Positions 7,887 to 15,909 of a DNA stretch of 27,933 bases are shown piece by piece; position 1 is the stretch's first letter, and each line of letters opens with the position of its first letter. The DNA comes from Actinomycetota bacterium. GTDB taxonomy: Bacteria > Actinomycetota > Thermoleophilia > Solirubrobacterales > 70-9. The stretch is taken from positions 1-27,933 of the forward strand of contig JAFDWD010000056.1 of the NCBI GenBank assembly GCA_018268695.1. The letters run 5' to 3'. Made by a program: the position numbers and the translations under genes. The notes beneath the pieces are model-generated. The model ran no database searches. It worked only from the letters and a program-made list of their open reading frames with translations, and was not told the DNA's origin.

Positions 7887-8881
7887 TTGTCGTCCTCCCC
7901 GGCGCCGCCGCGTAGTTCGAACAGGCCCCGCAGCGTTCGCCTCTTGGTCGAGCTCGACGCGGCGGCGCCACCGTAGAAGGCGGAGACCGCGCCCCGGTTG
8001 AACCGCGCCTCGATCCTGCCCTGGAACAGGGTCAGCACGCTGGTGATCGCGAGGTACCAGAGCGAGGCGACGATCAGGAGCGGGATCGTCTCGAAGTTCT
8101 GTGCGTAGATCTGCTGCGCCGAATACAAGATGTCGGAGAGCGCGATGACGCTGACCAACGCGGTCGTCTTCAACATCCCGATCGTCTCGTTTCCGGTCGG
8201 CGGGATGATGAAGCGCATCGCCTGCGGCATCACGATGCGACGCATGATCTGCAGGCGTCGCAGCCCCAACGCCCGGCCCGCTTCGACCTGGCCTTCGTCG
8301 ACCGAGTTCATCCCGGCGCGGACGATCTCGGCCATGTAGGCACCCTCGTTGAGCCCGAGGCCGAGCACCGCCGCCGTGAACGGCTTGATCAGGGTGTTGG
8401 CGGAGACGCTGACGAAGGCCTCGCCGCCGAACGGGACGCCGAGCGAGATGTTCGGGAAGAGGGCGGCGAGGTTGTACCAGAAGATCAGCTGCACCAAGAT
8501 CGGGGTGCCGCGGAAGAACCAGATGTAGAGCGCCGCGCCACGGGCGACGATCGGGTTCGGGGAGAGCCTCATCCCGGCGAGCAGCATCCCGATCAGGCAC
8601 CCGATCACCATCGCGATCGCGGTCAGCTCGAGCGTCACGACCACGCCCGCGAGGATCTTTTCCGAGAACAGGTATTCCCAGACGACCGGCCAGTTGAAGT
8701 TCGGGTTGGTGACGAGGATGTAGACCCCGACCGAGGCGAGGAACAAGACGAACGCCGCAGCCACCCAGCGCCATGGATGGCGTTGGGGGACGACCACCGG
8801 TCCGTGACTCGCCGGCGGTCGCTGCCCCCCTGGCGGAAGGTCAGTGGCGATTCGCTCGGTCGTGGGATGAAACTCTGTCAT
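7883..8881 (-). CDS. ABC transporter permease, His/Glu/Gln/Arg/opine family
   Basis: This is the membrane component of the importer, 332 residues from ATG 8881. An N-terminal cytosolic stretch of about 45 residues precedes the first hydrophobic segment ([19 protein letters not shown]). Further membrane helices include [18 protein letters not shown] and [16 protein letters not shown]. The family block [16 protein letters not shown] and the EAA loop [23 protein letters not shown], which docks on the ATPase, are clear. Only one permease gene is present, so the channel is presumably a homodimer. The longer frame up to 8926 is open, but ATG 8881 begins a conventional polar N-terminus and has a purine-rich AAAGAAAAGAAA leader. 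The terminal 30 residues form a charged, Gly/Ser-rich tail that is longer than usual. The 124-base gap to the SBP gene could let the binding protein be made in excess. Confidence 0.92.
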   Translation of the reverse strand: MTEFHPTTERIATDLPPGGQRPPASHGPVVVPQRHPWRWVAAAFVLFLASVGVYILVTNPNFNWPVVWEYLFSEKILAGVVVTLELTAIAMVIGCLIGMLLAGMRLSPNPIVARGAALYIWFFRGTPILVQLIFWYNLAALFPNISLGVPFGGEAFVSVSANTLIKPFTAAVLGLGLNEGAYMAEIVRAGMNSVDEGQVEAGRALGLRRLQIMRRIVMPQAMRFIIPPTGNETIGMLKTTALVSVIALSDILYSAQQIYAQNFETIPLLIVASLWYLAITSVLTLFQGRIEARFNRGAVSAFYGGAAASSSTKRRTLRGLFELRGGAGEDDK

Positions 8882-9005
8882 GGTTTCTTTTCTTTCGCTC
8901 ACGCTGACGGGGTCCGGCGAGGGCACCGAGAGCCCACCTCCACGTCCGACCCTCCAACCGCAAGCGGAGAGCCGGACGCGGGGGTGGACACCCGACCCCG
9001 AACCG

Positions 9006-9983
9006 TCAGGCGGACGGCGTCGGGATCGGGCGAGCGGTAGCCAGGTTGAGTCCGGGCGGTTCCAGGGCCAACTGAGGAAGCTTCCACTTTTCCAGGATCT
9101 TCTTGTACGTTCCGTCAGCCTGGAGCGATTTGAATCCCGCGAGCATTGCGTTCGCGAGTTCTGGTTCAGACTTGTTCACCACTGCACCGATGTACTGTTT
9201 CGGCATCAGTTCGTTGGTAAGGATCTTGACCGGCTGCGGCGCGTTCTTCTTCAGGTAGGTGGCGGCGGCGACGTCGTTGACCGAAAAGTCCGCACGGCCG
9301 GAGTAGACGGCGAGCAGGACCTGCGTCTCTGCCGGGAATTCGAGCAACTTGATGCTCTCTTCACCGTTCTTTTCACAGTGTGGAGAGAGCACATCGGTGA
9401 CGAGTTCCCCGTACACGGTGCCGCTCTGGGTGGCCGCGGTCTTCCCGCAGAGGCTCAGCGGGTCTTCGGTGATGGCGGAGTTTGATTCGAGCGCCACCAA
9501 GGCAAGCTCCGCGTACATGAAGTCGACGAAAGTGACCTGCTTCTCGCGTTCTTCGGTGTCAGAGATGCACTCCATGGCGGTGTCGAAGCGGTGACTCTGG
9601 ACACCTGGGATGAGGCCATCGAAGTTGATGCTCGAGGCGTCGACCTTGAGTCCCAGCTTTTCGCCGAGTGCGTTCCAGAGATCGGGCTCGAAGCCGACCA
9701 TTTCGGAGCTTCCGGATGGCACCCACTCGCAAGGAGGGTAGGTGGCGTCGGTCGCCAGGGTGAGGGTGCCCGCTTCTTTGATATTGGCGGGCACCATCTT
9801 TTCGAGACTCGCGTCGGCGCCCGCCTTGATGTTGCCAGCCGGTTCCGATTCCGCGCCTCCGGAACTACTGCTGCTTGCTGAACCACTTCCACCGCAGGCG
9901 GCAAGCCCAAGGGCCGCCACCACGGACGCCACTGCGATCGACAGGCGAAGCACGTATCGCCTACCGATTGGATTGAGTTGCAT
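9006..9983 (-). CDS. Extracellular solute-binding lipoprotein, family 3 (amino-acid ABC importer)
   Basis: A lipid-anchored binding protein that delivers ligand to the permease encoded next. The 325-residue precursor has a basic start (RRYVLR), a hydrophobic core and a lipobox LAAC with the lipidated Cys at residue 30, followed by a Ser/Gly linker. The mature part follows the SBP_bac_3 pattern: LTLATDATYPPCEW, VGFEPDLWNALGEKLGL, DGLIPGVQSHRFD, ISDTEEREKQVTFVDFMYA and GRADFSVNDVAAATYL. Four mature cysteines could form two disulfides. GGAGGAG ends 8 bases before the ATG, a strong ribosome site. It leads the operon and is preceded by several inverted repeats. Proximity to the hut genes makes a histidine-like ligand conceivable, but no residue pattern proves the substrate. 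Confidence 0.93.
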   Translation of the reverse strand: MQLNPIGRRYVLRLSIAVASVVAALGLAACGGSGSASSSSSGGAESEPAGNIKAGADASLEKMVPANIKEAGTLTLATDATYPPCEWVPSGSSEMVGFEPDLWNALGEKLGLKVDASSINFDGLIPGVQSHRFDTAMECISDTEEREKQVTFVDFMYAELALVALESNSAITEDPLSLCGKTAATQSGTVYGELVTDVLSPHCEKNGEESIKLLEFPAETQVLLAVYSGRADFSVNDVAAATYLKKNAPQPVKILTNELMPKQYIGAVVNKSEPELANAMLAGFKSLQADGTYKKILEKWKLPQLALEPPGLNLATARPIPTPSA

Positions 9984-10063
9984 ATCCGATCTCCTCCGTC
10001 CCGTTTGCCCGTGATCCCTCCAGGCATTCGTCGGTTCCTAATGAAGCAGGATCACGACATTTC

Positions 10064-10076
10064 TTGTCCCAGACAA
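10064..10076. repeat. Short inverted repeat upstream of the importer operon
   Basis: TTGTC-CCA-GACAA is a perfect 5-3-5 inverted repeat about 80 bases upstream of the solute-binding gene start. The TTGTCT part could also serve as a minus-strand -35-like hexamer. It may be an operator or a small RNA hairpin; only the symmetry is directly visible. Confidence 0.3.
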
Positions 10077-10091
10077 TGATGAATGGATCGG

Positions 10092-10113
10092 TTCAGCATA
10101 AATTCATTCTGAA
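10092..10113. repeat. Inverted repeat in the importer promoter region
   Basis: TTCAG (10092-10096) and CTGAA (10109-10113) are inverted around an AT-rich 12-base spacer. They are partly interleaved with GAATG (10081-10085)/CATTC (10105-10109). This segment is the most AT-rich part of the 243-base gap 9984-10226, so it probably belongs to the control region of the minus-strand importer operon. Confidence 0.3.
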
Positions 10114-10132
10114 GCAGAGTCAACATCCCAAA

Positions 10133-10150
10133 TGTCTCCGAATTGAGACA
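10133..10150. promoter_or_regulatory. Perfect 6-6-6 palindromic operator candidate
   Basis: TGTCTC-CGAATT-GAGACA is a perfect inverted repeat with arms of 6 and a 6-base spacer. It sits about 150 bases upstream of the importer operon and about 75 bases past the stop of the secreted-protein gene. The geometry suits a dimeric helix-turn-helix repressor. No cognate regulator gene is adjacent. It could alternatively be a weak terminator for the upstream gene. Confidence 0.4.
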
Positions 10151-10226
10151 GGTCGCCGGTCGACGCCAAGAACCGGCGGTCAGCGGCGAGCGGAACGTGG
10201 GAGGTTGGGTCGACCCGGCGGCCGCG

Positions 10227-11093
10227 CTACCGCGGGTAGGCGTGCTTGCTCTTGTAGAGGAAGAGGCGGTGGAGGTGGACCGTCGCGGTGGCTTTGACCC
10301 CGTCGGTGCACGATTCCATTTCTTCGCTGCTGAGCGGGCAGGAGGTGGTGCCCGAGACGGGCGCGTTCAGGTTCACCTTGAAGCTGACTCGTTCGGCGTG
10401 CTGGAGCCGATGGAAATCGGCGGCGACGCCGCGGCTGATCGTCACTTCGGGGAAGTTTTCTCCGGGTTCCGGATAGAGCGTCCCGGCTTCGTTGAGCATC
10501 GCCGAGAGCTGACCGGTGCCGTCGGCGACCGGACAGCTGCCGTCGGGAGTGTTCACGCCGAGCACGCTGATGCCCCAGGAGACGGGGAGGAAGCCGTTGT
10601 CGTGGGCGGTGACCGACTCGATCGTCGAGCTCGGGAGCGGGATCAGCTCCCAGTGGCAGGTTCCCGAGACGTCGTGGCAGAGATCGTTTTCGCCTTCCCC
10701 GACGGTGTAGGCGATGTCCATCGTCGAATGGTCGTCTTCGATCTTCCCTTTGGTCGTGACCGTCGGCTTGACGCCGAGCAGGCCGGCCGCCGCACCCAGT
10801 TCCTTCGCCGTCGCGACCGGGACGGTGATGTGACTGAAGTTGAGCGTGCGCTTGAAGTGGAGCGTCTCGTCGGCGCTCGAAGGCACGTTCATGTCCTGGC
10901 CGTCCTGGGTCACGCCACAACGTTCGAAACCCGTGACGGCGTAGCTGAAGGTCCCGTCGTATTCGATCGTCGCGCTGATCTCGGCGGCGTAGGGGAATTC
11001 GGCGGGCAGGGTCGAGGAGTGCTTCGCCGTGGCCGAGCCGGCCGCGACCAGGAGTGCCGTCAAGCAGCAGGCGATGACCGCGAGAGACCTCAT
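10227..11093 (-). CDS. Secreted protein of unknown function, cysteine-containing
   Basis: This 288-residue precursor begins with a clear Sec signal peptide: MRSLAVIACCLTALLVAAGSATA with a likely cut after ATA (residue 23). The mature protein has six cysteines (in ERCGV, DLCHD, GTCHW, GSCPV, TSCPL and ESCTD), which could give three disulfides. It is rich in beta-forming Thr/Val/Ser residues. There are no further membrane segments, no lipobox and no recognised catalytic motif. AGGAG lies 11 bases ahead of the ATG. It is divergent from rph, sharing the 11,094-11,279 gap, and stands alone in transcription. I do not recognise the family; an extracellular beta-rich domain is the most that can be said. 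Confidence 0.8.
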   Translation of the reverse strand: MRSLAVIACCLTALLVAAGSATAKHSSTLPAEFPYAAEISATIEYDGTFSYAVTGFERCGVTQDGQDMNVPSSADETLHFKRTLNFSHITVPVATAKELGAAAGLLGVKPTVTTKGKIEDDHSTMDIAYTVGEGENDLCHDVSGTCHWELIPLPSSTIESVTAHDNGFLPVSWGISVLGVNTPDGSCPVADGTGQLSAMLNEAGTLYPEPGENFPEVTISRGVAADFHRLQHAERVSFKVNLNAPVSGTTSCPLSSEEMESCTDGVKATATVHLHRLFLYKSKHAYPR

Positions 11094-11214
11094 CCCGGCG
11101 AGTCTCCTCTGCCGATCCCCTCCAGGTCAATCGACAATTGGGTACGAGCGGGCCGCCGCGCTTCCGACGTCAGCGCATCACCCCATTCCCACTACCAATT
11201 TATACCGATTCCGA

Positions 11215-11231
11215 AGGCCTCATGAGGGCCT
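11215..11231. repeat. Inverted repeat in the rph leader
   Basis: AGGCC (11215-11219) and GGCCT (11227-11231) flank TCATGAG, which itself has a CATG core. TATACC at 11201-11206 could be the -10 element, so the repeat would sit at or just past the transcription start, where it could be an operator or a 5' hairpin. It does not resemble the rifamycin-associated element. Confidence 0.35.
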
Positions 11232-11279
11232 GAGATGTGCTCCATACTCGCCCGCCGGACGCAACTGGCGAGGAGGCAT

Positions 11280-13760
11280 ATGGGTTCTTTCACGATGGGT
11301 TTCGAGGACGTCGACCGGACGGGGACGGCGGCCGTCGGTGGCAAGGGCGTGGGCCTGGGCGAGCTTTCGCGGGTCCCGGACGTGGTGGTGCCGGACGGGT
11401 TCTGCGTGACCACGGACGCCTTTCGGCGCGCGCTCGACGGCCTCGATCTTGAGGGGAGCGCGGATGAGGTCCGCGCGGCGATCGAGGCGGTCGCGATCCC
11501 GGAGGAGGTCGCCGCGGCGATCGTCGCTTCGCTCGCGCGACTGGGCGATGAGACGCCGTGTGCGGTCCGCTCCAGCGCGACCGCGGAGGACCTGCCCAGC
11601 ACCTCCTTCGCAGGCCAGGGGGACACCTACCTCGACCTCCGCGGCACCGAGGCGATCCTCGACGGCGTGCGGCGCTGCTGGGCCTCGCTCTTCGCCGAGC
11701 GGGCCGTCGCCTACCGCCGGCGCAACCGGTTCGACGACCGTGCCGTCGCGATGGCGGTGGTGGTCCAGCGCATGGTCTCCCCGACCACCGCCGGGACGCT
11801 CTTCACCGCCGACCCACTGACCGGCAACCGCAAGGTGTCCTCGATCGAGGCCGTGCGCGGGCTCGGCGAGGCCCTGGTGTCAGGGCAGGTGAACGCCGAC
11901 GGCTACAAGGTCCGCGGCGGGCGAGTCGTGGAGGCGACGGCGGTCGAGGAGCCCGTCCTCACCGAAGCCCGGGCGATCGAGCTGGCCGCCCTCGGCCGCC
12001 GGATCGAGGCCCATCTCGGCCGGCCCCAGGACATCGAGTGGTGCCTGGACGACGACGGCTTCCAGATCGTCCAGAGCCGGTCGATCACGACGCTCTTCCC
12101 GATCCCCGCAGCAGCCGACGACGCCAACCGAGTCTACGTCTCGGTCGGCCACCAGCAGATGATGACCGACCCGATGAAGCCGCTCGGGCTCTCCCTCTGG
12201 CAGATGACCGCGGCGCGGCCGATGCACGAGGCGGGCGGGCGGCTTTTCGTCGAGGTGACCCGGGAACTGGGCTCGATGGCGGGCCGCGCCGGCCACCTGG
12301 CGACGTTGGGCAGATCCGACCCGCTGATCCGCGATGCCCTGGGGACCATCTTGGAGCGCGGGTTCGTCCCAGAGATCCCTGACGAGGACCCGACGAAGGT
12401 GCCGCTGGCGGGAGGCGCGGCGGCCACGATCGAGACCGATCCCGCGATCGTGGCCGAGCTGATCGAGCGTAACCAAGCCTCCCTCGCGACCCTGAAGCGC
12501 GAGATCGAGGGCAGGTCGGGGGCGGCGCTCTTCGACTTCATCCGCGCGGACATCGAGGTCGGCAAGGAGCGCCTCTTCGATCCCCGCGGGCTGCAGGTGA
12601 TCATGGCCGGGATGCAGGCAGCCTGGTGGCTGAACGAGCGGCTCGAGGAGTGGCTCGGCGAGCGCAACGCGGCCGACACGCTCGCCCAGTCGGCTCCCGG
12701 CAACGTCACCGCGGAGATGGGACTGGCGCTGCTCGACGTGGCCGACGCGATCCGGCCGCACCCGGAGGTCGTGATGTTCCTGGAACGGGTCGAGGAGGAC
12801 GAGGGCGACCGCGACGGCTTCCTCGACGAGCTGCCGACGCTCGCCGGCGGCGAGGCGGCGCGGGCGGTGATCGAGGAGTTCCTCGCCACCTACGGCATGC
12901 GCTGCGTCGGTGAGATCGACATCACCCGCCCGCGCTGGGCCGAGCGCCCGACGACGCTGGTGCCGATCATCCTCGGCAACGTGCGGAACTTCGAGGCTGG
13001 GGCCGGGCCGCGGCGTTTCGAGCGGGGACGCGAGGAGGCCGCGCGGAAGGAGCGGGACGTGGTCGCGCGCCTGCGGGCGTTGCCTGACGGCGAGGAGAAG
13101 GCCGCGCAGACCGAGCGGATGGTGGAGCGGCTGCGCGCCTTCGCCGGCTACCGCGAGTATCCGAAGTACGGCAAGGTCAGCCGTGACTTCGTCTACAAGC
13201 GGGCGGTGATGCGGGAAGCCGAGCGCCTCGCGGAAGCCGGCGTCCTCACCGCCCCCGAGGACGCCTTCTTCCTGCGCTTCGAGGAGCTCGCCGCCGCGGT
13301 CCGCGACGGGCGCGCCGACGCCGACCTGATCCGCCGCCGCAAGGAGGAGTTCCGCGCCTACGAGGCCCTCACCCCTCCCCGGGTCCTCACCTCCGAGGGA
13401 GAGACGCTCTTCGGCTCCTACCGGCGCGAGGGCGCCCCCGCCGGGGCGCTCCTCGGCCAGCCGGTGTCCACCGGGACGATCGAGGGCCGCGCGCGCGTCG
13501 TCCGCGACATCTCGCGAGCCGACCTCGAGCCCGGCGACATCCTCGTCACCCGCTTCACCGACCCGAGCTGGACGCCGCTCTTCGTCGCGATCTCCGGCCT
13601 GATCACCGAGGTCGGTGGACTGATGACGCACGGCGCCGTGATCGCCCGCGAGTACGGGCTCCCGGCCATCGTCGGGGTGGAGAACGCGACGGAGCTGATC
13701 GAGGACGGTCGCCGAATCCGGCTCGACGGCACCGACGGCTACGTGGAGCTGCTCGACTGA
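11280..13760 (+). CDS. rph: Rifamycin-inactivating phosphotransferase (rifampin phosphotransferase)
   Basis: RPH enzymes transfer the beta-phosphate of ATP to the ansa-chain hydroxyl of rifamycins, inactivating them. The 826-residue protein has the three-part RPH layout related to PEP synthase. An ATP-grasp N-terminal part holds VGGKGVGLGELS, VPDGFCVTTDAF, AVRSSATAEDLPSTSFAGQ and ADPLTGNRK. A central rifamycin-binding part starts near VYVSVGHQQMMTDPMKPLGLS, a sequence diagnostic for RPH over PEP synthase. A C-terminal swivelling His domain carries LMTHGAVIAREYGLPAIVG with the phospho-accepting His at about residue 784. ATG 11280 was chosen over the frame start at 11235 because GAGGAGG lies 5 bases before it. 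The 3' end overlaps the convergent flavoprotein gene by 22 bases. Family assignment is firm; drug range is untested. Confidence 0.93.
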   Translation: MGSFTMGFEDVDRTGTAAVGGKGVGLGELSRVPDVVVPDGFCVTTDAFRRALDGLDLEGSADEVRAAIEAVAIPEEVAAAIVASLARLGDETPCAVRSSATAEDLPSTSFAGQGDTYLDLRGTEAILDGVRRCWASLFAERAVAYRRRNRFDDRAVAMAVVVQRMVSPTTAGTLFTADPLTGNRKVSSIEAVRGLGEALVSGQVNADGYKVRGGRVVEATAVEEPVLTEARAIELAALGRRIEAHLGRPQDIEWCLDDDGFQIVQSRSITTLFPIPAAADDANRVYVSVGHQQMMTDPMKPLGLSLWQMTAARPMHEAGGRLFVEVTRELGSMAGRAGHLATLGRSDPLIRDALGTILERGFVPEIPDEDPTKVPLAGGAAATIETDPAIVAELIERNQASLATLKREIEGRSGAALFDFIRADIEVGKERLFDPRGLQVIMAGMQAAWWLNERLEEWLGERNAADTLAQSAPGNVTAEMGLALLDVADAIRPHPEVVMFLERVEEDEGDRDGFLDELPTLAGGEAARAVIEEFLATYGMRCVGEIDITRPRWAERPTTLVPIILGNVRNFEAGAGPRRFERGREEAARKERDVVARLRALPDGEEKAAQTERMVERLRAFAGYREYPKYGKVSRDFVYKRAVMREAERLAEAGVLTAPEDAFFLRFEELAAAVRDGRADADLIRRRKEEFRAYEALTPPRVLTSEGETLFGSYRREGAPAGALLGQPVSTGTIEGRARVVRDISRADLEPGDILVTRFTDPSWTPLFVAISGLITEVGGLMTHGAVIAREYGLPAIVGVENATELIEDGRRIRLDGTDGYVELLD

Positions 13761-15646
13761 CGCACGGCGAGGGTGCCCTCGAGGATCGCCTCCTCGAGGC
13801 CGCGCGGCGACCGACAGTCGCCCGCCGTCTCGTGAGGGATGCCGGCGGCGCGCAGGCCGCGCGCCAGCGCGTCGTCGGGGACCCGGCCGAGCGCCGTGAC
13901 GACGGCGTCGGCGGGGAAGATCGTCCGGCGCTCCGGGGCGAAGATGCTGCGGCAACGGACCTCGCCGGGGCCCGAGGAGTCGAGCTCGAGGCCGGAGGCG
14001 ATCGTCACCCCGGCGCGCTCAAGGCGCGCCAGATACTGGTGGCGGGCGTACTGGTGGACGAAGAAGCCCGGCATCGGGGCGGCGGTGACGAGCGTCACCT
14101 CGTGGTCCTCGGCGGCGAGGAGCTCCGCCGTGTCGAGGCCGGTCGGCTCGCCGCCCCAGTCGGCGACCAGGACGCGTCGCGGCGGCCGGGCGCCGGCGAG
14201 GACGTCCCAGGCGCCGAGGACCGGGAGGTCGCCGAGGTCGAGGGCGGGCGCGTAGGGACGCGCGCCGGTGGCGAGGACGACGAGGTCCGGCGACAGGGCG
14301 GCGATGCTCTCTGCGTCGGCCTCCTCCCCCAGGCGCAGCTCGACGCCCGCGCGGCCGAGCAGCATCTCGTAGTTGGCGACCAGGGTCTGGGACGTCTCCG
14401 CGTGCCCCGGGGCGGCGCCGAAGAGCCGGGCCTGGCCGCCGATCGCCGCGCCCCGCTCGAGGACGATCACCTCGTCGCCCGCGGCACCGGCCGCGGCCGC
14501 CGCGGCGAGGCCCGCCGGGCCGGCTCCCACCACGACCACGCGGCGAGGCGATCCCTTCACGATCGCCGCGGGGAACGTCAGCTCGCGTCCCGCACGCTGG
14601 TTCATCGAGCAGCGGATCGGCGTCTCGGCGTGGTAGTGGGCGATGCAGGCGTTGCAGCCGATGCAGCGCACCACCTCCTCGACCGCGCCCGCACGGACCT
14701 TGGCCGGGAGGTCGGGGTCGGTGATCAGCGCCCGGGTCATCCCGACCGCGTCGGCGGCGCCGCTCGCGATCAGGGCGTCGGCCTCGGCCGGGTCGACGAT
14801 CCGCGTCGTCGCCAGCACCGGCACGCCCAGCTTGAAGGGCCCGGTCAGCTCGGCGGCCGCGTTGCGCGGGGTCGGCGGCGGGGGCGCGATGCCGGTGCTG
14901 CGCAGGAAGGTCGCCGAGTGGCCGATCGCCAGGTGGATGAAGTCGACCAGGCCGACGACCTGGGGGGCGATCGCCCGCGCCGCCGGCGAGTCGGCGCTGA
15001 GGCGCAGCCCGAGCGCGAGCCCCGGCGCCGCCGCCCGCACCGCCTCGAGCACCTCGGTCACGAACGCGGCCGGGTCGCCGTAGCGGTCGTCGCGATCGTT
15101 CAGCTCCGGGTCGAAGAACTGCTCCAGCAGGTAGCCGTGGGCGCCGGTGACCTCGATCCCGTCGAGCCCGGCCTCGGCGGCGATCGCCGCGCAGCGCCCG
15201 TAGGAGGCGACCAGGTCCTCGACCTCGTCGGTGCGAAGCGCCCGCGGCTCGGTCTGGAAGCGCTGGCTCGGCCGCGCGCTCGCCGAGACGACCTCGGGCC
15301 GCGGCGCCGAGGAGATCACCTCCCTCCCGCCGTGGAAGAGCTGGACGAAGAGCTTGGTCCCGTGCGGCTGCACCGCCGCGGCGACCCGCCGGTAGCCACC
15401 GGCGGTGGAGTCGAAGTAGCCCGCGAGGGTGTGCGAGGTCAGAAGCCCCGAGGGAGCGACCGCGACCGCCTCCATCACGATCAACCCCGCCCCGCCCGCC
15501 GCCCGCGCCCCCTGATAGGCGACGAAGTCCTCGGTCGGCAGATGGTCGGCGACCAGCGTCGTCTGGTGGGAGGTGGAGACGATGCGGTTCCGCAGCGTCG
15601 CCGGGCCGACGTCGAGGGGCGCGAGCAGATGATCGAGCAACGGCAC
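13739..15646 (-). CDS. OYE-type NADH:flavin oxidoreductase with 4Fe-4S and FAD domains (TMADH/dienoyl-CoA reductase class)
   Basis: A 635-residue two-module flavoenzyme. The N-terminal TIM barrel (about 1-340) binds FMN and shows VQLFHGGRE, VTGAHGYLLEQFFDPELNDRDD and RALITDPDLPAKV. A cluster site follows, with C328, C331, C334 and C346 spaced CxxCxxC-x11-C; this spacing is closer to trimethylamine dehydrogenase than to the CxxCxxxC of FadH-type reductases. The C-terminal half has the dinucleotide motif VVVVGAGPAGLAA (G374-G379) and a second Rossmann region (RVLVADWGGEPTGLDTAELL). Such enzymes reduce activated C=C bonds or oxidise amines; the substrate here is unknown. The start is GTG at 15646. 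The gene converges on and overlaps rph, and a sequence resembling the rifamycin-associated element lies about 50-70 bases upstream. It could alternatively be a mycofactocin-associated OYE, but no mycofactocin genes are nearby. Confidence 0.88.
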   Translation of the reverse strand: MPLLDHLLAPLDVGPATLRNRIVSTSHQTTLVADHLPTEDFVAYQGARAAGGAGLIVMEAVAVAPSGLLTSHTLAGYFDSTAGGYRRVAAAVQPHGTKLFVQLFHGGREVISSAPRPEVVSASARPSQRFQTEPRALRTDEVEDLVASYGRCAAIAAEAGLDGIEVTGAHGYLLEQFFDPELNDRDDRYGDPAAFVTEVLEAVRAAAPGLALGLRLSADSPAARAIAPQVVGLVDFIHLAIGHSATFLRSTGIAPPPPTPRNAAAELTGPFKLGVPVLATTRIVDPAEADALIASGAADAVGMTRALITDPDLPAKVRAGAVEEVVRCIGCNACIAHYHAETPIRCSMNQRAGRELTFPAAIVKGSPRRVVVVGAGPAGLAAAAAAGAAGDEVIVLERGAAIGGQARLFGAAPGHAETSQTLVANYEMLLGRAGVELRLGEEADAESIAALSPDLVVLATGARPYAPALDLGDLPVLGAWDVLAGARPPRRVLVADWGGEPTGLDTAELLAAEDHEVTLVTAAPMPGFFVHQYARHQYLARLERAGVTIASGLELDSSGPGEVRCRSIFAPERRTIFPADAVVTALGRVPDDALARGLRAAGIPHETAGDCRSPRGLEEAILEGTLAVRQSSSST

Positions 15647-15697
15647 GCGCTCACGCTATCCGACGGTCGAGGGCTGGCTCCGGGGAAAAGGGACGCA

Positions 15698-15716
15698 AGG
15701 GCTTGCGGCAAACACG
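15698..15716. promoter_or_regulatory. Rifamycin-associated-element-like motif upstream of the OYE gene
   Basis: Bases 15699-15711 read GGGCTTGCGGCAA, identical to positions 2-14 of the published 19-base rifamycin-associated element as I recall it (GGGGCTTGCGGCAAGGCCC). Over all 19 positions 14 match; the right end (ACACG) diverges. It lies 52 to 70 bases upstream of the OYE start codon. The same bases also belong to the local palindrome CGCAAG-GG-CTTGCG, so the match could arise from that hairpin instead. Confidence 0.45.
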
Positions 15717-15803
15717 GCCGTCCCGGCCACGACCCTGCACGCTTGTCTCGCTATGCGAGACAAGCGTGCAGGGGGCTGGCTGTTGCCGTGGCCGAGACGG
15801 CCG
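15715..15803. repeat. Nested long hairpin / cruciform (19-bp perfect core plus 17-base outer arms)
   Basis: The core 15733-15773 is a perfect 19-bp stem with a 3-base loop (TAT); the left arm runs from CCCTGCACG to TCTCGC. Outside it, 15715-15731 pairs with 15787-15803 with one mismatch (C15723 opposite A15795). One base separates the arms on the left and 13 on the right. About 35 base pairs could form in total. It lies upstream of the OYE gene. No T-tract follows on either strand. Confidence 0.8.
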
Positions 15804-15859
15804 GGTCTTCGGGAGGGGATGAGGGATCGTGGCGTCCGGGTGACGCGGGGCGCACGGGA

Positions 15860-15888
15860 GGGACACGGATCCGTCACCGATGTGTCCC
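15860..15888. repeat. Inverted repeat, 7-bp arms
   Basis: GGGACAC (15860-15866) pairs with GTGTCCC (15882-15888) across a 15-base spacer. It is the weakest member of the palindrome series in this gap and could be incidental at this GC content. Confidence 0.4.
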
Positions 15889-15909
15889 GACGTCACAGAG
15901 AGCGTGAGA

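Noticed and set aside
11094..11279. Search for a rifamycin-associated element in front of rph
   Set aside because: No sequence resembling its GCTTGC-GGCAAG core was found on either strand; only the unrelated repeat at 11215-11231 is present.
11280..13760. PEP synthase or pyruvate phosphate dikinase for the large + strand gene
   Set aside because: The overall domain order is shared, but VGHQQMMTDPMKPLGLS and the FCVTTDAF context are specific to rifamycin phosphotransferases.
11880..13955. Long minus-strand open frame opposite rph
   Set aside because: It has low-complexity composition typical of antisense frames in GC-rich genes, while the + strand carries complete RPH motifs.
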